Origin: HGM04593 sp045654645
GTDB lineage: Bacteria > Bacteroidota > Bacteroidia > Bacteroidales > Bacteroidaceae
Assembly (NCBI GenBank): GCA_045654645.1
Contig: JAZONR010000063.1
Location: 62,001 to 126,000 of the forward strand
DNA length: 64,000 nucleotides
Reading direction: 5' to 3'
Part shown: piece by piece, positions 1-8,324 of the stretch
Layout of the letters: every line of letters starts with the position of its first letter
How positions within the stretch are numbered: the first letter of the stretch is position 1
Translations under genes and position numbers: made by a program
Notes under the pieces: generated by a model
What the model was told of the DNA's origin: nothing
Databases searched by the model: none
Seen by the model: only the letters and a program-made list of their open reading frames with translations

Positions 1-1
1 G

Positions 2-280
2 CGTGTTGATATTATGATTGAACAGGGTTTGGTGGATGAGGTGAGGAAATTTGCTCATCTGAAGCATCACAATTCACTGAATACCGTCGGTTATAAAGAG
101 ATTTTCAAATATCTTGACGGTGAATGGACACTCGATTTTGCAATTGAGAAGATTAAGCAGAATACAAGAATCTATTCACGCAAGCAGGTTACCTGGTATC
201 GCAAGGATGAGGAGATTGAGTGGTTTCACCCAAACAACGTGAAGGATATTATTGCTCACATAGAGAAACACCGCAAATGA
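2..280 (+). CDS. miaA: tRNA dimethylallyltransferase MiaA, C-terminal part (cut by window edge)
   Basis: This is the last 92 or so codons of MiaA, which transfers a dimethylallyl group to the N6 of A37 in tRNAs reading UNN codons. The frame is open to the left edge, and the visible start reads RVDIMIEQGLVDEV, the usual MiaA context after the core domain. GYKEIFKYL and the QNTRIYSRKQVTWYRKD stretch are the conserved tRNA-binding/catalytic C-terminal motifs of the family. The 5' part lies outside the window. The stop codon lies inside the loop of an intrinsic terminator, so transcription ends immediately after the gene. The next gene is convergent. Confidence 0.93.
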   Translation, partial: RVDIMIEQGLVDEVRKFAHLKHHNSLNTVGYKEIFKYLDGEWTLDFAIEKIKQNTRIYSRKQVTWYRKDEEIEWFHPNNVKDIIAHIEKHRK

Positions 281-293
281 GCGGTGTTTTTTA
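266..293 (+). terminator. Intrinsic terminator of miaA, overlapping its stop codon
   Basis: A 9-bp stem (266-274 with 281-289) with loop 275-280 is followed by a run of T. The loop contains the miaA TGA, so the left arm is coding sequence. Confidence 0.8.
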
Positions 294-339
294 TTGAAGG
301 AAACATCAAAGGGAATGAAGATTTTGCAGCCACAATTGG

Positions 340-1269
340 CTACACCTCATAGAGCCTTCCTTGCCAGGTATTTCTTTCGCGCATACGGCGCTTGATTTTG
401 TCTACAAGTTCGTGGTTCTTTATTCCCCAGTCGGGGGCAAGCAGCAGCTCCTTGGGCGACTGCGAGGCAAAGCGCTCGAGAACAATATCGGGGCGCAAGC
501 GCTCAACATAATCGACAACGGCATCAACATATTCATTGAGTGCAAAAAGATGGAATTCACCGGGATTTTCCATATACTCCACTGCCATCCGTGTTCCCTT
601 GACCACTTGAAGCTGGTGCAGCTTTAGCGTGGTAAGCGGCAAGGATGAGAGGCGTTGTGCCTGAAGAGCGAGAGTGTGGCGCGGCTCACCTGGAAGGCCC
701 AATATGATGTGGGCTCCAACAGGTATATCGGCTTGCGCAGTGCGCTGCACTGCTGCTGCAGCACAGGCAAAATCGTGGCCACGGTTTATGCGCAGAAGAG
801 TGGCATCATCGGTGCTCTCTATTCCATACTCCACAAGTACAAAGGTGTTGCGGCGAAGATTGGAGAGGTATTGCAGCAGCTCATCGGGCATACAGTCGGG
901 GCGCGTGCCTATGACAATGCCCACACAACCCTCCACAGAGAGTGCCTCTTCATAGAGGCGGCGCAGATTATCGAGAGATGCATAGGTGTTTGTATATGCC
1001 TGAAAATAGGCAAGGTATTTCATTTCGGGGTATTTGCGCGCAAAGAAGGATATACCCTCGGTCATCTGCTGCTTGACGCTCAAATGGCGGTGGCAGTAGG
1101 CCGGGTTAAAGCTTTGGTTGTTGCAGTAGGTGCAGCCACCACGCCCAACCGTTCCATCGCGGTTGGGGCAAGTGAAACCTGCATCAATGGTAATCTTTTG
1201 CACCTTGCAGCCTAATTGACCGCGCAGATAGGTTCCAAAATCGTTGTAGTAGAATGTATCCTCGCCCAT
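340..1269 (-). CDS. TIGR01212-type radical SAM protein (YhcC/YtqA-like)
   Basis: A radical SAM enzyme of the YhcC/YtqA family, about 309 residues. The cluster motif is CPNRDGTVGRGGCTYC, that is C-x11-C-x2-C, the spacing typical of this Elp3-like subgroup; downstream GIESTDDATLLRINRGH and AHIILGLPGE are also family hallmarks. The function of the family is not firmly known; it is not a housekeeping enzyme I can name. I chose the ATG at 1267-1269 (MGEDTFYYNDFG), because an upstream ATG would overlap the preceding gene by 38 bases and add residues absent from the family. It follows the AraC-type regulator by 34 bases and is probably cotranscribed with it. Confidence 0.85.
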   Translation of the reverse strand: MGEDTFYYNDFGTYLRGQLGCKVQKITIDAGFTCPNRDGTVGRGGCTYCNNQSFNPAYCHRHLSVKQQMTEGISFFARKYPEMKYLAYFQAYTNTYASLDNLRRLYEEALSVEGCVGIVIGTRPDCMPDELLQYLSNLRRNTFVLVEYGIESTDDATLLRINRGHDFACAAAAVQRTAQADIPVGAHIILGLPGEPRHTLALQAQRLSSLPLTTLKLHQLQVVKGTRMAVEYMENPGEFHLFALNEYVDAVVDYVERLRPDIVLERFASQSPKELLLAPDWGIKNHELVDKIKRRMRERNTWQGRLYEV

Positions 1270-1303
1270 AGTAGCGCGAAGGTAATAAAAAGCTGCGGAT
1301 TTA

Positions 1304-2146
1304 TCAAATGGACTCTGAAGCACGCGACTTGCGGAACTCACTTGGAGTCATTCCTGTGAGACGCTTGTAGTAACGTGTAAAATAGGACTGACTGGGGAAA
1401 TTATACTCATCGGCAAGCTCCTGAACGCTTTTTGAAGTATAGGATAGCTCGAATTTAAGCCTTGCCATTACTGTGGAGTCGATGATATCCTTGGCCGAAT
1501 GGGAGGAGACATCGTTGCAGATTTCATTCAGATAGCCGCTGCTTATTCCAAGTTCGTTGGCATAGAAGAGCACTTCGCGCGAGAGGGAGTGGGACTTTAG
1601 AAGGTTTTGTATGAAGCTGCGGAAGAGTTCTTTCTTGCGGGGGGCATACTCGAGATGCTCGTTGTTTGCCTGACCGTACTTGCGCAGATAATCTTGCTGG
1701 GCAAGGAAAAGCGAGGCAAGCTGTTTCTCGGCGATTTTGTCAAAAACATCATCATCAACCATAAGACGGGCCTTTTCAAGAACGTCGAGCACTTGCTCAA
1801 CGTATTCAAGGTATTCGTCTCTGAGGTAGGTAACGGGATTTTGTTTCACATACTCATAGCGTGGTATGTTGATATCGTGCAGCAACGGAGTAAACAAAAA
1901 TGCCGGCATAACAAGCGTGGTGCAACAGAAATCATCGGTGCACTTTTTCATTGCTATAATATCGAGAGGGGTTACAATGAGAAAACTATTCTTTGAAAGA
2001 GTATATCTCGAATAGTTCAACTCAAACTCAAGATTGCCCTGACGGCACAACACAAGCACAAGGTGATTACACCTTATGGGCTCATAGAAACGTGTCGTCT
2101 TGTTCATTGTCATAAGATGCACACGGTTGCTATCAAATTCATTCAT
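1304..2146 (-). CDS. AraC-family transcriptional regulator
   Basis: About 280 residues. The C-terminal 100 residues form the paired helix-turn-helix of AraC/XylS proteins (SVQELADEYNFPSQSYFTRY, then KRLTGMTPSEFRKS). The N-terminal half resembles a cupin-like sensing domain (LVLVLCRQGNLEFEL followed by a run of beta-strand-like sequence). Ligand and target are unknown. The start at 2146 (MNEFDSNRV) is favoured because AAAGGTGAG lies about nine bases upstream; the ATG three codons earlier is the alternative. The radical SAM gene follows directly and may be controlled by or share a transcript with it. Confidence 0.85.
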   Translation of the reverse strand: MNEFDSNRVHLMTMNKTTRFYEPIRCNHLVLVLCRQGNLEFELNYSRYTLSKNSFLIVTPLDIIAMKKCTDDFCCTTLVMPAFLFTPLLHDINIPRYEYVKQNPVTYLRDEYLEYVEQVLDVLEKARLMVDDDVFDKIAEKQLASLFLAQQDYLRKYGQANNEHLEYAPRKKELFRSFIQNLLKSHSLSREVLFYANELGISSGYLNEICNDVSSHSAKDIIDSTVMARLKFELSYTSKSVQELADEYNFPSQSYFTRYYKRLTGMTPSEFRKSRASESI

Positions 2147-2269
2147 CTTCTTCATCTCACCTTTATTTTTGACACAAATGTAAGATACAATTATCCATAT
2201 TACCAAATTTAGTGATGAAATTGGACAATTACAAGACCGTTATGGAATAATAGAACGGGGAGTGGGCTG

Positions 2270-3034
2270 TTAGGGAAGAAGATAGTTGGTGTATATCATC
2301 CCAACTCTGTCGTGGTGCTTAGGGGGGATGCTATCCAGGTGGTCTACTGTAAAAAGTGCCACATTGAAACGACAGGTGGTGTTCAGGAATTTGAACATTG
2401 AATTGTTGAAGCCGCTTGTGTGCAGTGCTATCCACTCTATTTTTTCACCCGAAGTAAACTTATTGAAAAAGAGATGTTTTACAAGGGTAGATGAGAGGTC
2501 TTGGGCCATACAGGAGTAAAGGACACGATAGTAGCCCTGCTCTTTGAGTTGCGTGTAGTGGGGATAGGAGAATGCCTCTACAACCATACGTTGCTTGAGC
2601 TCAGGGAAATATTCCCCAAGCACTTGGGGAGAGGATACCTTGTCGGTTACAAGAAACAGATTGGGGTGGGAAAGAAAAAAACGGTTTATCTCTTCAGCGC
2701 TCAAGGGAGTGTAGCGGCCGTGTATTCTGCGGCTAATAAACTCGCCATAAGTTGGTGCTGTGTCGCGTTTATGCGAACAGCCTGTCATCGCATTGAATTC
2801 CTCCCAGGAGTGTGCTGCTATGAGCACGCTATCGCTGGTGAAGTTAAAATCGAATTCAATGAATCTATAGCCGTTGGCCACTGCGAGCTCGAGTGCCTCG
2901 AGGGAATTGGTGTAGATGCAACTGTCTATTGCGCCGCCTGCGTGAGCAATATACTGTGGGCACTGCACCTTCTCCTGTTCTACACAGGAGAGGAGCAGCG
3001 GCACAAACAGAAGCGTCAGCAACAATTTTCTCAT
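2270..3034 (-). CDS. GDPD-like phosphodiesterase lipoprotein
   Basis: A 254-residue lipoprotein: signal sequence MRKLLLTLLFVPLLLSC ends in a lipobox-like LLSC. The mature part begins with YIAHAGGAIDS, then NSLEALELAVANGYRFIEFDF and SDSVLIAAHSW, which match the order of the glycerophosphodiester phosphodiesterase fold (His, N-S/T-L-E-A, the E-x-D metal pair and second His). The typical HRG is HAG here, so substrate may differ from glycerophosphodiesters. It starts ten bases after the aminopeptidase P gene, so the two are likely cotranscribed. It probably acts in the periplasm, anchored to a membrane. Confidence 0.72.
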   Translation of the reverse strand: MRKLLLTLLFVPLLLSCVEQEKVQCPQYIAHAGGAIDSCIYTNSLEALELAVANGYRFIEFDFNFTSDSVLIAAHSWEEFNAMTGCSHKRDTAPTYGEFISRRIHGRYTPLSAEEINRFFLSHPNLFLVTDKVSSPQVLGEYFPELKQRMVVEAFSYPHYTQLKEQGYYRVLYSCMAQDLSSTLVKHLFFNKFTSGEKIEWIALHTSGFNNSMFKFLNTTCRFNVALFTVDHLDSIPPKHHDRVGMIYTNYLLP

Positions 3035-3044
3035 ATAGGTTCAA

Positions 3045-4826
3045 TTATATTGCTGCACACAGGGTTGAAAGGAATGTGCGGTCATCATTGTCGAGATGTG
3101 GTGAAAGGGTCTCATACACCATTGCGTGATAGGAGTTGAGATAGGCCTTTTCTTCATCGCCCAACAGCTCGGGCACTATTGCTGTGGTGTCAATTGGGCA
3201 CAATGTCAATGGCTCAAGGCCGTAGAATGTACCGAACTCGGTGTCGCAGCAATGGTTTACAAGCATTGTGTTTTCTATGCGTATGCCATAGCGGCCTGCC
3301 TTGTAGAGACCCGGCTCATTGGTTACTGTCATTCCGGGCTGCAGGGGTGTGGGCACATTGTTCATTCTAATTTGATGCGGGCCTTCGTGCACGTTGAGAA
3401 CGTGCCCAACGCCGTGTCCTGTACCGTGGAGGTAGTTCTCGCCGGCACGCCACAGCCACTGACGGGCAAGCACATCGAGCTGGGTGCCACAGGTTCCTTT
3501 GGGGAATTTTGCCATTGCAAGGGAGATATGTCCTCGCAGAACACGGGTATAATCCTCGCGCTCGGCTGTTGTGAGCTCGCCAAGAGGTATTGTGCGGGTT
3601 ATGTCTGTTGTTCCGCCAAGATATTGGCCGCCGCAATCGAGCAACAGGAAGCCACGGGGTTCAAGGAGTGCATTGCACTCTTGCGTGGGCTCATAGTGAA
3701 CGATTGCCGCATTGGGGCCATAGGCGGCTATTGTAGCAAAGCTTAGACCAAGAAAAGAGGAGTCGGCACCGCGCAGTGTGGTGAGTTTGTGGTCCACATC
3801 GAGCTCGGTTACACCACCCTGCTGCACGGCAGGCACAAGCCAACGCAGCAGTTTTACCATAGCAATGCCTTCGCTCAGCATCGCCTTGCGAAAGCCCTCT
3901 GTTTCGGTGCTGTTCTTAACAGCCTTCATAATGGCCACAGAAGAGTCGGCAAAGAGCGGCGTGCAGTTCATTGGTAGTCTTTCAAGGAGTGCGTGGTTGC
4001 AGCGCCCCGGCTGAAGAAGTAGGTTAGCACCCTCATATTCGCGCAGAGCAAGCCACACATTGTCATAGGGGGCTGTTGCAATGCCTTCGCCGGCAAGGTA
4101 GCTCTTTACCTCGGGAGTTAGTTTGTTGTCATTTATGAATAGCGTTGCATTAGAAGCTGTAACGAGCATATAGGCAACAAGAACGGGATTGTAATCGACA
4201 TCGCTGCCACGCAGATTGGTGAGCCAGGCAACCTCATCGAGCATAGTAACCAACATTCCGTCGGCGCCTTGTTGAAGCAGAGCTCTGCGCAGACGTTCCA
4301 ACTTGGCTGCTGCGCTCTCTCCACAACTATTGAGCGGCAGCACTGTTGCTATGCTTTGTGGCAAGGCCGGACGTGCATCCCAAATGATGGAGAAGGGATC
4401 GGAAACGGCTTTAAGAGAGATGCCGGAGTGGCTCAGGCCATCACTCCAGGCCTTTACATCGGCAATGGTGCATACGGTGCCGTCCACGCCCACGCTTGAG
4501 CCGGAAGAGAGGTTGGCGCATAGCCAAGCAGTTATTGAGGGAGTTTCGGGCAAGCCGTCCTTCATAAGGCGGAAGCCTGTGCCATCGAGGGACTTTTCTG
4601 CCGCAAGCCAGTAACGCGAATCGGTCCACAAGAGAGCCTCTGATGCAGTTATAACAGCTGTGCCGGCCGAGCCGTCGAAGCCGGAAATCCATTCGCGTGC
4701 CTTCCAGCAGTCGGCAACATATTCACTGCTGTGTGGGTCGCTGCTCACCACAATGAAGGCATCTACACCCTCTTGTTTCATAATTTGGCGCAAAGCCGCC
4801 ACACGGTTCTGTATTCTATTTTCCAT
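3045..4826 (-). CDS. Aminopeptidase P family protein (M24 Xaa-Pro aminopeptidase)
   Basis: About 593 residues, the length of the long (eukaryote-like, family 2) aminopeptidase P. It has two N-terminal creatinase-like domains (IVVSSDPHSSEYVADCW; later VAWLTNLRGSDVDYNPV) and a C-terminal pita-bread metallopeptidase domain with LLLDCGGQYLGGTTDITRT, HGTGHGVGHVLNVHEGP and TNEPGLYKAGRYGIRIENT, which supply the two-metal ligands D, D, H, E, E. It removes N-terminal residues preceding proline; no signal peptide, so cytoplasmic. The ATG at 4826 (MENRIQNRVAAL) is chosen; the longer reading frame adds 20 unrelated residues. The GDPD lipoprotein gene follows. Confidence 0.92.
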   Translation of the reverse strand: MENRIQNRVAALRQIMKQEGVDAFIVVSSDPHSSEYVADCWKAREWISGFDGSAGTAVITASEALLWTDSRYWLAAEKSLDGTGFRLMKDGLPETPSITAWLCANLSSGSSVGVDGTVCTIADVKAWSDGLSHSGISLKAVSDPFSIIWDARPALPQSIATVLPLNSCGESAAAKLERLRRALLQQGADGMLVTMLDEVAWLTNLRGSDVDYNPVLVAYMLVTASNATLFINDNKLTPEVKSYLAGEGIATAPYDNVWLALREYEGANLLLQPGRCNHALLERLPMNCTPLFADSSVAIMKAVKNSTETEGFRKAMLSEGIAMVKLLRWLVPAVQQGGVTELDVDHKLTTLRGADSSFLGLSFATIAAYGPNAAIVHYEPTQECNALLEPRGFLLLDCGGQYLGGTTDITRTIPLGELTTAEREDYTRVLRGHISLAMAKFPKGTCGTQLDVLARQWLWRAGENYLHGTGHGVGHVLNVHEGPHQIRMNNVPTPLQPGMTVTNEPGLYKAGRYGIRIENTMLVNHCCDTEFGTFYGLEPLTLCPIDTTAIVPELLGDEEKAYLNSYHAMVYETLSPHLDNDDRTFLSTLCAAI

Positions 4827-4853
4827 TTTATACTGCGGTTTATTGTTCTTTTG

Positions 4854-4887
4854 CGAATATACAACAAAGGGGCGAAAAGTTGGCAAA
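4854..4887 (-). promoter_or_regulatory. Possible promoter of the aminopeptidase P gene
   Basis: Read on minus: a TTTG at 4884-4887, 22 bases, then TATATTCG at 4854-4861, a variant of the Bacteroidetes -7 element (TAnnTTTG). It would start RNA about 20 bases before the chosen start codon. The spacing is slightly longer than ideal. Confidence 0.35.
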
Positions 4888-5043
4888 CAGAGGGAGTAAA
4901 TTTTGCATTTGACCCACCGTAAAACTCATTAAAGATGAAAAGCTGTATAATTCATTGGGTTAATTATTAGATTTTTAAATTATTTTTACTTTCTTTGCAA
5001 AAAAGATAACAACAATGCCTGCAAGGCATTTCAACAGACTACT

Positions 5044-6273
5044 ATGAAAAAGATTAACAGAAGAATTGTTGCAGCGTCAGTGCTTTGCCTAAGCACAATT
5101 GCTGCGGGCGCACAGACCAAAGCACAGCTCGACTCAATGAGAGCGGAATACCAGAGAGGTATTCAGGCCGAGAAGGAGGAGTATGACCAATACAGACAGC
5201 AGGCTATTGAAGAGTATCAGATGTTTGAAAAGGCTTTGAAAGCCGAGTATGAGGAGTATGTCAAGTCCATAAAGAATGTATGGGGTAACAACAATATGCG
5301 AGAGGACACAAAGAAGGAGTGGGTTGAATATGGCAAGGACAAGAAGTCGCGCTCTATTGTGGACTTTGAGAAAGGCAAAGTGCGCATTGAGGTTGCCCTT
5401 GACAACGCCAACGAGAATAACCCCAAAGTGATTGAGGAGAAGATGTCGCAGGCTATCGAGTCTTTGCTCAAGAGCAAGGGAAGTACCATTCCTTTTGAAT
5501 CAACTGTAGACAAAAAGAAGAATGTATCAAAAACTCCCATTATGGAGGGATTGGTAAACATTAAAAATTATGAAGAGGGAATAAAGAAGGAGAAATTGAC
5601 ATCTCCCTCAAAGAACGATGAGGCAAAGGTGATTGCCAAGGTTATTGCCAAGGAGACTCCCAAGCAGACAACAAGAATAAGGGGTAACGACAAGAAGGAG
5701 CGCAAGGTTGTTGCTGTGGAGATGGATCTTGTACCCGACAAACTATCAAAGTGTGCGGCACAGTATAAGGATGACGTGAAGCGCTACTCAGGCACATTCA
5801 AGATTGAGCAGCCACTCATCTTCGCTGTAATTGAGCAGGAGTCGAGCTTCAATCCCAAGGCTGTGAGCCCCGTAAAGGCGTATGGCCTTATGCAATTGAT
5901 GCCAAAACTTGGCGGACTTGACGCATATCGTTATGTTTATAAGAAGAACGAGGCTCCATCGCCAAGCTACCTTTTTGTTCCCCACCAGAATATTGAACTT
6001 GGAACGGCCTACTTGAGAATTCTGATGAATCTCTTCAGCAAAGTTGAAGACCCCGATTGCCGTCGCCTATGCGCTATTGCAGCCTATAACACTGGCGCCG
6101 GAAACGTGTGCAGGGCGTTCACCGGAAAAACAAATATAAGCCAGGCGGTGAAGGAGATAAACAAATACAGCTACTCCGAGCTATACAACTATCTCACCAA
6201 AAGATTGCACGCCGATGAAGCAAGAAAATATGTAAGCGGTGTAAGCAAGAAACGCGAGAAGTATATGAAATAA
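5044..6273 (+). CDS. MltC-like murein lytic transglycosylase
   Basis: A 409-residue exported protein with signal peptide (cleavage near AAGAQ). Residues about 30-90 are a charged, coiled-coil-like stretch rich in E, Y and Q. Residues about 90-170 match the DUF3393 N-terminal domain of MltC (WVEYGKDKKSRSIVDFEKGKV). Residues about 245-400 are an SLT lysozyme-like domain: FAVIEQESSFNP with the catalytic Glu, AYGLMQLMP, and AAYNTGAGNV. It cleaves glycan strands of peptidoglycan with formation of 1,6-anhydromuramic acid. No lipobox is seen, unlike E. coli MltC. It stands alone and ends in a strong bidirectional terminator. Confidence 0.88.
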   Translation: MKKINRRIVAASVLCLSTIAAGAQTKAQLDSMRAEYQRGIQAEKEEYDQYRQQAIEEYQMFEKALKAEYEEYVKSIKNVWGNNNMREDTKKEWVEYGKDKKSRSIVDFEKGKVRIEVALDNANENNPKVIEEKMSQAIESLLKSKGSTIPFESTVDKKKNVSKTPIMEGLVNIKNYEEGIKKEKLTSPSKNDEAKVIAKVIAKETPKQTTRIRGNDKKERKVVAVEMDLVPDKLSKCAAQYKDDVKRYSGTFKIEQPLIFAVIEQESSFNPKAVSPVKAYGLMQLMPKLGGLDAYRYVYKKNEAPSPSYLFVPHQNIELGTAYLRILMNLFSKVEDPDCRRLCAIAAYNTGAGNVCRAFTGKTNISQAVKEINKYSYSELYNYLTKRLHADEARKYVSGVSKKREKYMK

Positions 6274-6285
6274 CAGAGATTTTGA

Positions 6286-6332
6286 TAAAAAGACATTAGG
6301 CAGCTCCTTGTGGGGCTGCCTAATGTCTTTTA
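6286..6332 (+). terminator. Bidirectional terminator between convergent genes
   Basis: An 18-base inverted repeat (6286-6304 with 6315-6332, loop about 10) with A run on the left and T run on the right. It lies 13 bases after the transglycosylase stop and 9 bases before the stop of the convergent ATP-grasp gene, so it can serve both. Confidence 0.85.
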
Positions 6333-6340
6333 TGCGTCTG

Positions 6341-7501
6341 CTACTCTATTACTGCGTATGCTATGTAGCGACTCTCGTGCCTGACCGGCGAAAGATTTAT
6401 ATAGCCCTCAAGAATTCTCCCTTCCAAAATTCTCAATGGGTGGGATTTGCTCAGCTCAAGATGAAGGTTCAACGCCTCTCCTTCTTTTTTGAAATAGGAA
6501 ACAGAATAGTGCCCACAGGCACCCTCGGCAACATATCGGTCAAAGAATATACGCGCCACAACACCCATATTCATACGCAGATTGAGTTCCATACAGGGAT
6601 TCAAGCGATTGCCACCTCCGTTGTTGTATATCATCATATCGATACCGAAATAGCCAATATAGCCACTTTTGGCCAACAACTGTTGCATAATGCCACAGAG
6701 CATCTCCTTGAGCCGGGAGAAATTGAAACCGGGCAACAACTCAACAAGACGAGCCTCTATTTGAGCATTGGAAAGGAGTATGTTGCCTGCATAGCTTCCC
6801 TTTTCGCTGGTAAAGAGAGAATAGCCTGCAAATTCCACACCATCGCCCGAGGAGAAAAACTCCATTGCAAACTCCTTTACGGGATTGAGATAGTGCTCGC
6901 ATAGAATGCCACCCTGGCGCCTTATGACACCGCGGCAGAAGTGTTCCATTGCCTCCTCAACGCGCCCGATTCCCCACATTATTCCTTTGCCGCTACCCGA
7001 CCAGGGCGCCTTTATTACACAACGTTCACGTGCACATATAAAATCTTTGACTTCATCAATTGAAGTATAATAGCACGGAAACGGCGGCACATCAACGCCC
7101 AGGGAATGAAGCATAGTGAGTATATCTATGCTCATTCTCCTGTTGGAAAGACGGCGCATCTCATCTATCTGAAAATCGGTAGGCAACAACGAGGGGTCGA
7201 AGCCCATAGACTTTAACCTGTGCCGCATCTGGGGACTCCACCCCCACGGGACGAGCGAGGTGATGCCGTCGCGCATAGAGGACAAGAAGGGGGTGGGAAG
7301 CGAGAAGAGCGATGACATTGCAGTGTGATATTCACAATGGTGTTCATCGGGCAGATAGACAGCATCTACCGCTGTTGCAAACCACAACGGCAAGGTTGCA
7401 AGGTCTTTTGCAATGCGTGTTGCTGCAGGCGGCGGACAGTAACTGAAACCACCATCGGCAAGTGCCAAATCATTCTCGGGATTGAATATGTGAAATTTCA
7501 C
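6341..7501 (-). CDS. ATP-grasp-like protein of unknown substrate
   Basis: A 386-residue cytoplasmic protein. CVIKAPWSGSGKGIMWG is an ATP-grasp glycine-rich loop with its lysine; GGILCEHYLNPVKEFAMEFF and GYFGIDMMIY, then PCMELNLRMNMG, fit the later ATP-grasp strands with metal-binding E and N residues. The first residues MKFHIFNPENDLALADG are typical of a conserved Bacteroidetes family without assigned function. It probably joins a carboxylate to an amine or similar acceptor using ATP, but I cannot name the substrate. It begins 15 bases after the TonB-domain gene, so the two are likely one operon. Confidence 0.65.
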   Translation of the reverse strand: MKFHIFNPENDLALADGGFSYCPPPAATRIAKDLATLPLWFATAVDAVYLPDEHHCEYHTAMSSLFSLPTPFLSSMRDGITSLVPWGWSPQMRHRLKSMGFDPSLLPTDFQIDEMRRLSNRRMSIDILTMLHSLGVDVPPFPCYYTSIDEVKDFICARERCVIKAPWSGSGKGIMWGIGRVEEAMEHFCRGVIRRQGGILCEHYLNPVKEFAMEFFSSGDGVEFAGYSLFTSEKGSYAGNILLSNAQIEARLVELLPGFNFSRLKEMLCGIMQQLLAKSGYIGYFGIDMMIYNNGGGNRLNPCMELNLRMNMGVVARIFFDRYVAEGACGHYSVSYFKKEGEALNLHLELSKSHPLRILEGRILEGYINLSPVRHESRYIAYAVIE

Positions 7502-7516
7502 CGCGTCTTTGGGCTT

Positions 7517-7963
7517 TTATCTTAATATGTCGCGTATCTGCTCGGCATCGTATTGGTCATCGGTGAATTTGCCGTTCTGATATATAACTTTGAAATTTAT
7601 GGGGATTGTCATTTCGGCGCGCACTGCCCTGCCATTCTTTTTGCCGGGAATCCAAGAGGGCATTTTCTTAACAACGCGTATGGCCTCTTCATCGAGTGAT
7701 GGAGAGACAGACTTTATAACCCTGACGCTGCTCACATAGCCATCCATACCGATTGAGAAAGCTACAAGCACCTCACCCGTCTCTTTGTTGAGCATTGCCT
7801 CGCGAGGGTAACGCAGTTCATTCACGATGTATTTGTGCAGTTCCTTTTCGCCGCCCGGATATTGCGGCATCACTATTTTATCCCTGTTTCTTTGGGCTGC
7901 GACATCGGTAAATGGAGCTATTGCAAAAAGCGTTGCAAATATAAATAAGAATATATTTTTCAT
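7517..7963 (-). CDS. Secreted TonB C-terminal domain protein
   Basis: A 148-residue protein with N-terminal signal sequence (MKNIFLFIFATLFAIAPFTD). MPQYPGGEKELHKYIVNELRYP and later GEVLVAFSIGMDGYVSSVRV, LDEEAIRVVKKMPSWIPG are the TonB C-terminal fold. It lacks the proline-rich linker of a classical TonB and its N-terminus looks cleavable (AAQR), so it may be a periplasmic TonB-like domain protein rather than an energy transducer. The start at 7963 is chosen because the longer frame runs back through the tRNA-His gene. The ATP-grasp gene follows. Confidence 0.8.
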   Translation of the reverse strand: MKNIFLFIFATLFAIAPFTDVAAQRNRDKIVMPQYPGGEKELHKYIVNELRYPREAMLNKETGEVLVAFSIGMDGYVSSVRVIKSVSPSLDEEAIRVVKKMPSWIPGKKNGRAVRAEMTIPINFKVIYQNGKFTDDQYDAEQIRDILR

Positions 7964-8026
7964 CTCAAATGCTATTAATTGCAGCAAACTTACATAAAAA
8001 AAACGCAAAATCAACTCTAAGAGGAT

Positions 8027-8060
8027 AAAAAAATAAGAAGCCAAGATATCTTGACTTCTT
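8027..8060 (-). terminator. Terminator of tRNA-His
   Basis: Read on minus, an inverted repeat at 8035-8060 with an ATAT loop is followed by seven T. It lies just after the tRNA 3' end. Confidence 0.8.
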
Positions 8061-8064
8061 GAAG

Positions 8065-8138
8065 GGTGGTTGATGGGATTCGAACCCACGACATTCAGAA
8101 CCACAATCTGACGCTCTAACCAGCTGAACTACAACCAC
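8065..8138 (-). tRNA. tRNA-His (anticodon GTG)
   Basis: A cloverleaf can be drawn: acceptor stem GTGGTTG (8132-8138) pairs with CAACCAC (8066-8072); the anticodon loop is TTGTGGT flanked by the TCAGA/TCTGA stem; the T-loop is TTCGAAT. The anticodon GTG reads His. An encoded G at the -1 position (8139 on minus) faces C73, the hallmark of tRNA-His recognised by its synthetase. CCA is not encoded. It is a single tRNA with its own promoter and terminator. Confidence 0.96.
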
Positions 8139-8166
8139 CATATAGCTTTCTTTTCCGAAAGCGATG

Positions 8167-8198
8167 CAAAGGTATGAACAATTATTGAAATATACAAG
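8167..8198 (-). promoter_or_regulatory. Promoter of tRNA-His
   Basis: On minus: CTTG (8195-8198), 20 bases, then TACCTTTG (8167-8174), an exact Bacteroidetes -7 element. RNA would start about 20 bases before the mature 5' end. Confidence 0.65.
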
Positions 8199-8324
8199 CA
8201 TCAAGGGCGTTTTTTTCTTTTTTAGATAAAAGTTTTTTCAAAACAGAGCATTATCAGCTTATTTTACTATCTTCGCCTAATATATAATGTAATAAAGCAC
8301 AAACTATATATAAAACAATAAACA

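Noticed and set aside
8065..8138. tRNA-His as an integration site for a mobile element
   Set aside because: No partial tRNA duplicate or integrase gene found nearby in the window.
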